Below, in pieces: positions 29,978 through 33,805 of a stretch of 33,805 nucleotides of DNA. Location of the stretch: positions 1 through 33,805 of the forward strand of contig CALGNN010000036.1 of assembly GCA_937961455.1 (NCBI GenBank). Reading direction: 5' to 3'. The position numbers and the translations under genes are program-made. The notes under the pieces were generated by a model. That model was given only the letters and a program-made list of their open reading frames with translations, was not told the origin of the DNA and ran no database searches. Position 1 is the first letter of the stretch, and each line of letters begins with the position of its first letter. Origin of the DNA: an uncultured Saprospiraceae bacterium (GTDB lineage: Bacteria > Bacteroidota > Bacteroidia > Chitinophagales > Saprospiraceae).

Positions 29978-31690
29978 ATGCTTAAACCGTCACTCACATA
30001 TATTTGTTTAACAATTCTTCTCTTATTTAATTCTTGCAGCTCGGAAGAATCCATTGATCTGATCATCATAAACGGTCATATTGAAACCATGGATGAAGAT
30101 GCTACAGTTTTCGAAGCGCTGGCTGTTGATGATGGAGTAATTATTTATTTAGGTGAAAATCAAGGCGCGTTAGATTTGAAGACTGCATCCACTCAAGTAA
30201 TTGATGCAAAGGACCAGTTTGTAATGCCTGGCTTTATAGAAGGTCACGGGCACTTTTCTGGACTGGGAAGTAGTTTGATGAATTTGAATTTTTTGAAATC
30301 GAAAAATTGGAATGAAATTGTTAAAGCTGTTGAAGAAAAAGTACAAACTGCTGAAGAGGGTGAATGGATTATTGGACGTGGTTGGCATCAGGAAAAATGG
30401 GATGAAGCTCTTGCGAATGAAGTTCATGGGTACCCTTATCATGATGCTTTATCAAAAATTTCTCCTAACAATCCTGTGATGTTAACCCATGCGAGTGGAC
30501 ATGGTTTATTTGCAAATGAAAATGCCATGAAACTTTCAGGGATTAGTAAAGAAACTGGAAATCCAGTCGGAGGAGAAATTGTAAGAGGACCTGAAGGAGA
30601 AGCGATCGGCATGTTTGAAGAGCGAGCTATGGTGCTCATTAGAGCAAAATACCAGGAGTATATTAACAGCCTTTCACAGGAAGATTTAACTGATAGGTGG
30701 TATGAAGGCATAGAGAAAGCTATGGAAGAATGTATCTCAAATGGAATAACTTCTTTTCAAGATGCAGGATCGAGCTACACAGAAATAGAACGCTATACAG
30801 ACATGGCCAATGATGGAGATTTGGACTTAAGACTTTATGCAATGCTGCGACATAATTCTGAAACCATGGAAGGAAATTTATCAGGTTTCCCAATCATTAA
30901 TGAAGGAGATGGTTTTTTCACTTGTCGAGCCATTAAAACTGAACTGGATGGAGCACTTGGATCTTATGGGGCTTGGTTGTTAAAACAATATAGTGACAAG
31001 CAAAACTTCCATGGCCAAAATACTACGAGCATTGAAGAGATGAATAAAATTGCTGATCTATGTATTAAACACGACATGCAACTTTGTGTTCATGCCATTG
31101 GTGATCGTGCGAACAGAGAAGTATTGGATGTTGTGGAAGAAAAATATGCTGTCCATGGAGCAGACAAAGATCGCCGGTGGAGAATTGAACATGCACAGCA
31201 TTTACACCCAGAAGACATTCCGAGATTTAAAGAATTGGATGTAATAGCTTCGATGCAAGGTGTTCATTGCACATCGGATGCACCCTTCGTGACAAAGAGA
31301 CTTGGTAAATTGCGAGCCATGCAAGGTGCCTATGCATGGAGATCACTTCTTGACGCTGGCGCAGTAGTAATGAATGGCACTGATGCTCCTGTAGAAGATG
31401 TGAATCCTTTAGAAAGCTTTTATGCTACTGTAACAAGAACCAGATCTGACAATGGATTTGAATTTTTCCCAGAGCAAAGCCTTTCCAGGCGTGAAGCCCT
31501 TCATTCTTATACGCTTGCTAATGCGTATGGAGCGTTTGAAGAAAAACAAAAAGGTTCTTTAGAGCTTGGCAAATATGCGGACATAACCATATTAGATAAA
31601 AACTTAATAAGTTGTTCAGCTCCTGAAATTCTTGACGCTCGTGTCCAATATACCATCATTGATGGCAAAATAAAATACCAAAAAAATTGA
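29978..31690 (+). CDS. YtcJ-like amidohydrolase, predicted lipoprotein
   Basis: The 570-residue protein is a metal-dependent hydrolase of the amidohydrolase_3 (YtcJ-like) group. Metal-site candidates are H90 and H92 (EGHGHF), K320 (IKTELDG, the carbamylated lysine position), H372 (VHAIGDRAN), H405 (IEHAQHL) and D469 (GTDAPV). The N-terminus LTILLLFNSC is a lipoprotein signal with C20, and the next residues SSEES are polar and acidic, as in surface-exported Bacteroidota lipoproteins. Substrate is unknown; the family acts on amides, N-acyl or cyclic compounds. A 421-base gap follows it. Confidence 0.88.
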   Translation: MLKPSLTYICLTILLLFNSCSSEESIDLIIINGHIETMDEDATVFEALAVDDGVIIYLGENQGALDLKTASTQVIDAKDQFVMPGFIEGHGHFSGLGSSLMNLNFLKSKNWNEIVKAVEEKVQTAEEGEWIIGRGWHQEKWDEALANEVHGYPYHDALSKISPNNPVMLTHASGHGLFANENAMKLSGISKETGNPVGGEIVRGPEGEAIGMFEERAMVLIRAKYQEYINSLSQEDLTDRWYEGIEKAMEECISNGITSFQDAGSSYTEIERYTDMANDGDLDLRLYAMLRHNSETMEGNLSGFPIINEGDGFFTCRAIKTELDGALGSYGAWLLKQYSDKQNFHGQNTTSIEEMNKIADLCIKHDMQLCVHAIGDRANREVLDVVEEKYAVHGADKDRRWRIEHAQHLHPEDIPRFKELDVIASMQGVHCTSDAPFVTKRLGKLRAMQGAYAWRSLLDAGAVVMNGTDAPVEDVNPLESFYATVTRTRSDNGFEFFPEQSLSRREALHSYTLANAYGAFEEKQKGSLELGKYADITILDKNLISCSAPEILDARVQYTIIDGKIKYQKN

Positions 31691-32046
31691 GTAAAGAAAT
31701 ATTAAAATAGCTTGTTTTATCATCTGGCAAAACCAAGTATCTAGTTTTACCGAAAATGGGTTTGAAACTGTGGCATCCACTTATTGTAACGTCTAATAAT
31801 TGGAATCAAAAGGTTTGTCGCTCAAAAATAATACTACAATATAATTTCAAGCTTCACTCATTTTTTCCAAGTAAAAACAAGGCTGGTTATTGAATTTGAA
31901 ATTGTAATAATTTCTATTCATTAGATTTCAATTTTTTGCAGAGGGTTTATGTGTACTCTTAGAAATACTACTAAGACGTTATGTTTTATGCGTGTCATTC
32001 TAAGCCATACCATAACTATGAAACTTTATAGAAGAGCCCTTTGTAT

Positions 32047-32084
32047 GGGGCATACTTTTGATTGTGTAGTATGTCCCTTTTTTT
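32047..32084 (+). terminator. Intrinsic terminator-like hairpin upstream of the SRPBCC gene
   Basis: GGGGCATAC (32047-32055) pairs with GTATGTCCC (32069-32077), nine base pairs including one G-U, around a 13-base loop, and seven T residues follow at once (32078-32084). This is a textbook terminator shape for the forward strand. It lies 357 bases past the amidohydrolase stop and only 28 bases before the next start codon, so it may end an unseen small RNA or act as an attenuator. Confidence 0.7.
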
Positions 32085-32091
32085 ATATTTG
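32061..32091 (+). promoter_or_regulatory. Bacteroidota-type promoter for the SRPBCC-desaturase pair
   Basis: ATTG (32061-32064), a 19-base spacer and TATATTTG (32084-32091) give a full -7 match and a -33 TTG core. The start codon is 20 bases after the -7 box, the same layout as at carA. The -33 box falls in the loop of the terminator-like hairpin and the -7 box overlaps its T-tract, so the inverted repeat could equally be an operator. Confidence 0.6.
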
Positions 32092-32111
32092 ATCCTCAAA
32101 TAAATTTTCTT

Positions 32112-32513
32112 TTGGAAAAAGTCAACATAATCAGCACAATAGGGGGTCCCATAAAAGAAGTAATGTTTTATTTTTCGAATTTAGATGCCTATGCTGAATT
32201 GCATCCAATAATTTATTCCAATCAAACAATTGGAACTAATAAATACTTAATTAGAGAAAGAGCGTTATATATATTACCTATTTCCTATAAAGTTGATGTG
32301 AGTATCAATCAGAAGACGATTAGGTATTTTGCTCGACCTATTGGAATACTAGATTTAGAGATTATTTATAACTTTACATCAGCTAATGAAGTCGAAACAA
32401 AGATTGAAGAGACCATTAGTATTCGTGGTTTCTATTTATTTAGAAAACTTTTGGCTTGGTATATAAAACCCATACATCTAGAACTTCTTGAAAATTTAAA
32501 GAAAAAATTTTAA
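32112..32513 (+). CDS. SRPBCC-like (START/polyketide-cyclase fold) protein, TTG start
   Basis: The 133-residue protein has the order expected of a small SRPBCC lipid- or ligand-binding protein: an opening strand EKVNIISTIGGPIKEVMFYF, where 'ap...v...l.d' is typical, a central set of strands, and a long C-terminal helix (PIHLELLENLKKKF). Identity rests on pattern, not on a catalytic motif. I use TTG at 32112 because no ATG lies between an in-frame stop at 32067 and that point and the -7 box sits 20 bases upstream. It precedes the desaturase gene by 28 bases and is probably co-transcribed with it. Confidence 0.65.
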   Translation: MEKVNIISTIGGPIKEVMFYFSNLDAYAELHPIIYSNQTIGTNKYLIRERALYILPISYKVDVSINQKTIRYFARPIGILDLEIIYNFTSANEVETKIEETISIRGFYLFRKLLAWYIKPIHLELLENLKKKF

Positions 32514-32541
32514 CGTAACATTTGCAGAATTGGTTTAAGAA

Positions 32542-33612
32542 ATGATCGAATCGAATAAAAGTAAGTTTAGCAAAATAGATCAGGAGATTAAAGAGTCCCT
32601 TAAGAATTGGAAAGAGATTTTAGCAAAGTATCAACAACCAGATAACAAAAGGGCTGTTGGGCAGATTATATCTACATTTGTGCCATATGTGAGCCTTTGG
32701 GTTTTAATGTATTTCAGCTTAAGATGGTCTATACTTTTGACTATTGCCTTAGCTATAATCAATGCATTTTTTCTTGTAAGGATTTTTATCATTCAGCACG
32801 ATTGTGGACATCAGTCATTTTTTAAATCTAAGAAGCTAAATAATACGATTGGATTTATTTGCAGTTTCTTTAGTACCATTCCATATAAATACTGGGCTAA
32901 AGTCCATAATCACCATCATGGCCATAATGGTATGTTAGAAGAAGAGCACAGAGATGTTGGAGACATTCCTACACTAACTGTCAATGAATATAGAGCCGCC
33001 AAATGGTATGGAAAATTAGCTTATAGAATTTGGAGATTTCCTGTGGTTACTTTCATTATAGCGCCGATTTATTATTTTATCATTAGCAATCGATTTCCAT
33101 TTTTCAATTTCAAAACTTGGAAAAACATCAAATGGATTCAGCTCAGAAATAATCTAGCAATAGCCGCTGTCTATACCTTACTTGCAGTTTTGATTGGATG
33201 GAAAAAATTCTTGTTGATCCAATTTTCATTGGTAGTATTATTTGGAATCATTGCTTTCTGGTTTTTCTATGTACAACACCAACATGAATTTTCTTACAAG
33301 CACTGGAAGAAGAATTGGTCATTTTTAATTTCTGCAATAAGAGGTGCAACCTTTTATAAGTTGCCTAAAGTATTCCATTGGTTGACTGGAAATATTGGAT
33401 ATCATCATGTGCATCATTTAAATAGCCTTATACCAAATTACAATTTGGCAAGAGCTGTTAAAGAAAATGAGATTCTAAACAAGTACGTTACAAAAGTTAC
33501 ATTTTTAGAAAGTCTTAAAATGATGTTTCACAATCTTTGGGATGAGGAACTAGAAAAAATGGTATCATTCTCAGAATACTACCGTAACGAAAAAATGCGA
33601 ATGGCAGCTTAA
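32542..33612 (+). CDS. Membrane fatty acid desaturase (acyl-lipid type)
   Basis: This di-iron membrane enzyme introduces double bonds into acyl chains. The 356-residue protein has the three histidine boxes HDCGH (86-90), HNHHH (122-126) and HHVHH (288-292), with an extra QHQHE (245-249), and hydrophobic segments around 44-58, 63-84, 100-113, 168-181, 205-219 and 224-243. The box pattern is that of the delta-12/omega-6-like acyl-lipid group, but regioselectivity cannot be read. It follows the SRPBCC-like gene by 28 bases. Desaturases usually adjust membrane fluidity, which would fit temperature or lipid control at the upstream hairpin; that link is speculation. Confidence 0.92.
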   Translation: MIESNKSKFSKIDQEIKESLKNWKEILAKYQQPDNKRAVGQIISTFVPYVSLWVLMYFSLRWSILLTIALAIINAFFLVRIFIIQHDCGHQSFFKSKKLNNTIGFICSFFSTIPYKYWAKVHNHHHGHNGMLEEEHRDVGDIPTLTVNEYRAAKWYGKLAYRIWRFPVVTFIIAPIYYFIISNRFPFFNFKTWKNIKWIQLRNNLAIAAVYTLLAVLIGWKKFLLIQFSLVVLFGIIAFWFFYVQHQHEFSYKHWKKNWSFLISAIRGATFYKLPKVFHWLTGNIGYHHVHHLNSLIPNYNLARAVKENEILNKYVTKVTFLESLKMMFHNLWDEELEKMVSFSEYYRNEKMRMAA

Positions 33613-33627
33613 AACTTAAGCGCTTTT
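33607..33627 (+). terminator. Weak candidate terminator after the desaturase gene
   Basis: GCTTAA (33607-33612) and TTAAGC (33616-33621) form a 6-bp stem with an AAC loop, followed by GCTTTTATT. The left arm covers the desaturase stop codon and the T-tract is short, so termination efficiency is uncertain. Confidence 0.4.
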
Positions 33628-33631
33628 ATTC

Positions 33632-33805
33632 TTAGTTAATTATTATTTTTTTGCTCATAACACAATCTGGTGTATCTAGGACTAGTATGTATAGACCTGG
33701 ATAAAATTCAGTTAATTCTAGCATGCCTTGCGCTGTACCTTTACTTATTAAATTTCCACTTAGATCAAAAAGAAAAAAGTCAGATTCCTGGTTTAATTTA
33801 ATGCT
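33632..33805 (-). CDS. T9SS-exported protein, C-terminal sorting domain only (cut by window edge)
   Basis: The reverse strand is open from the window edge to a TAA at 33632, giving 57 codons. The visible sequence is QESDFFLFDLSGNLISKG, then GMLELTEFYPGLYILVLDTP and finally MSKKIIIN. The pattern 'f.lfDlsGnli..g', 'l....pGlYil.l', 'kkiii' is the end of a type A T9SS sorting domain. The rest of the protein lies to the right of the window, so its function is unknown. It is convergent with the desaturase gene. Confidence 0.82.
   Translation of the reverse strand, partial: SIKLNQESDFFLFDLSGNLISKGTAQGMLELTEFYPGLYILVLDTPDCVMSKKIIIN

Larger units (their letters stand above)
31691..32111. other. 421-base intergenic region, no convincing gene
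   Basis: No convincing protein or tRNA is seen. It holds a small hairpin TCTTAG/CTAAGA (31957-31962 and 31971-31976), a 16-codon frame (31981-32031), four alternating CATAC/GTATG segments (32006-32010, 32043-32047, 32051-32055, 32069-32073), a terminator-like hairpin and a promoter. Its first half (31691-31940) is AT-rich with only weak stems, for example GGCAAAAC/GTTTTACC at 31726-31751 without a T-tract. Confidence 0.5.

Noticed and set aside
31726-31751. Hairpin GGCAAAAC/GTTTTACC just after the amidohydrolase gene as its terminator
   Set aside because: One mismatch in the stem and no T-tract follows.
31949-32092. A 47-codon Cys-rich open frame (five Cys) ending just before the SRPBCC gene
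   Set aside because: It runs straight through the terminator-like hairpin and the promoter boxes, has unusual composition for this genome and no recognisable motif; more likely a chance frame.

Overview
The window is a stretch of a Bacteroidota chromosome. Several signs agree. Start codons have no Shine-Dalgarno sequence in front of them. The promoters I can see match the Bacteroidota pattern TTTG-N19-TAnnTTTG; the best one drives rpsL at 28309-28339. Secreted proteins end in type IX secretion (T9SS) sorting domains. The order rpsL-rpsG-fusA-rpsJ with no tuf, followed downstream by rplQ-carA-eno, fits this phylum. The DNA is AT-rich. I cannot place it below phylum with confidence.

Layout. 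Positions 1-260 hold the start of a leftward Crp/Fnr-type regulator cut by the window edge. Positions 475-6086 run rightward: the 23S rRNA methyltransferase gene rlmF, a secreted kelch-repeat protein, a small unknown protein, a secreted clan-A glycoside hydrolase, a secreted unknown protein and a two-pass membrane protein. The kelch protein and the hydrolase carry C-terminal T9SS sorting domains. Positions 6099-9941 run leftward as carA-eno-divIC-sucD-ywbE, an operon-like set behind a -7 promoter element.

The core, 10162-28216, is one unbroken leftward run of 33 genes. It joins the str, S10, spc and alpha clusters: 28 ribosomal proteins plus EF-G, SecY, methionine aminopeptidase, IF-1 and RNA polymerase alpha. 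It begins at a near-perfect promoter with a hairpin at the predicted 5' end of the mRNA, and it ends at a strong intrinsic terminator (10073-10111). Two small genes, rpmJ and rpmD, are easily missed and are included. Inside the run, the rpsJ-rplC junction is unusually long and packed with possible RNA hairpins.

Positions 28488-33805 are mixed: a GNAT acetyltransferase, a polyprenyl diphosphate synthase, a lipoprotein amidohydrolase, then a 421-base gap in front of an SRPBCC-like protein and a membrane fatty acid desaturase. That gap holds a terminator-like hairpin overlapping a promoter, with alternative pairings that resemble an attenuator. The right edge catches the last 57 codons of a leftward T9SS-exported protein.

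Most of the window is conserved housekeeping DNA and I see no clear new system. The best leads are three non-coding structures: upstream of the desaturase pair (32005-32091), between rpsJ and rplC (24814-24884), and the rpsL leader (28266-28303).
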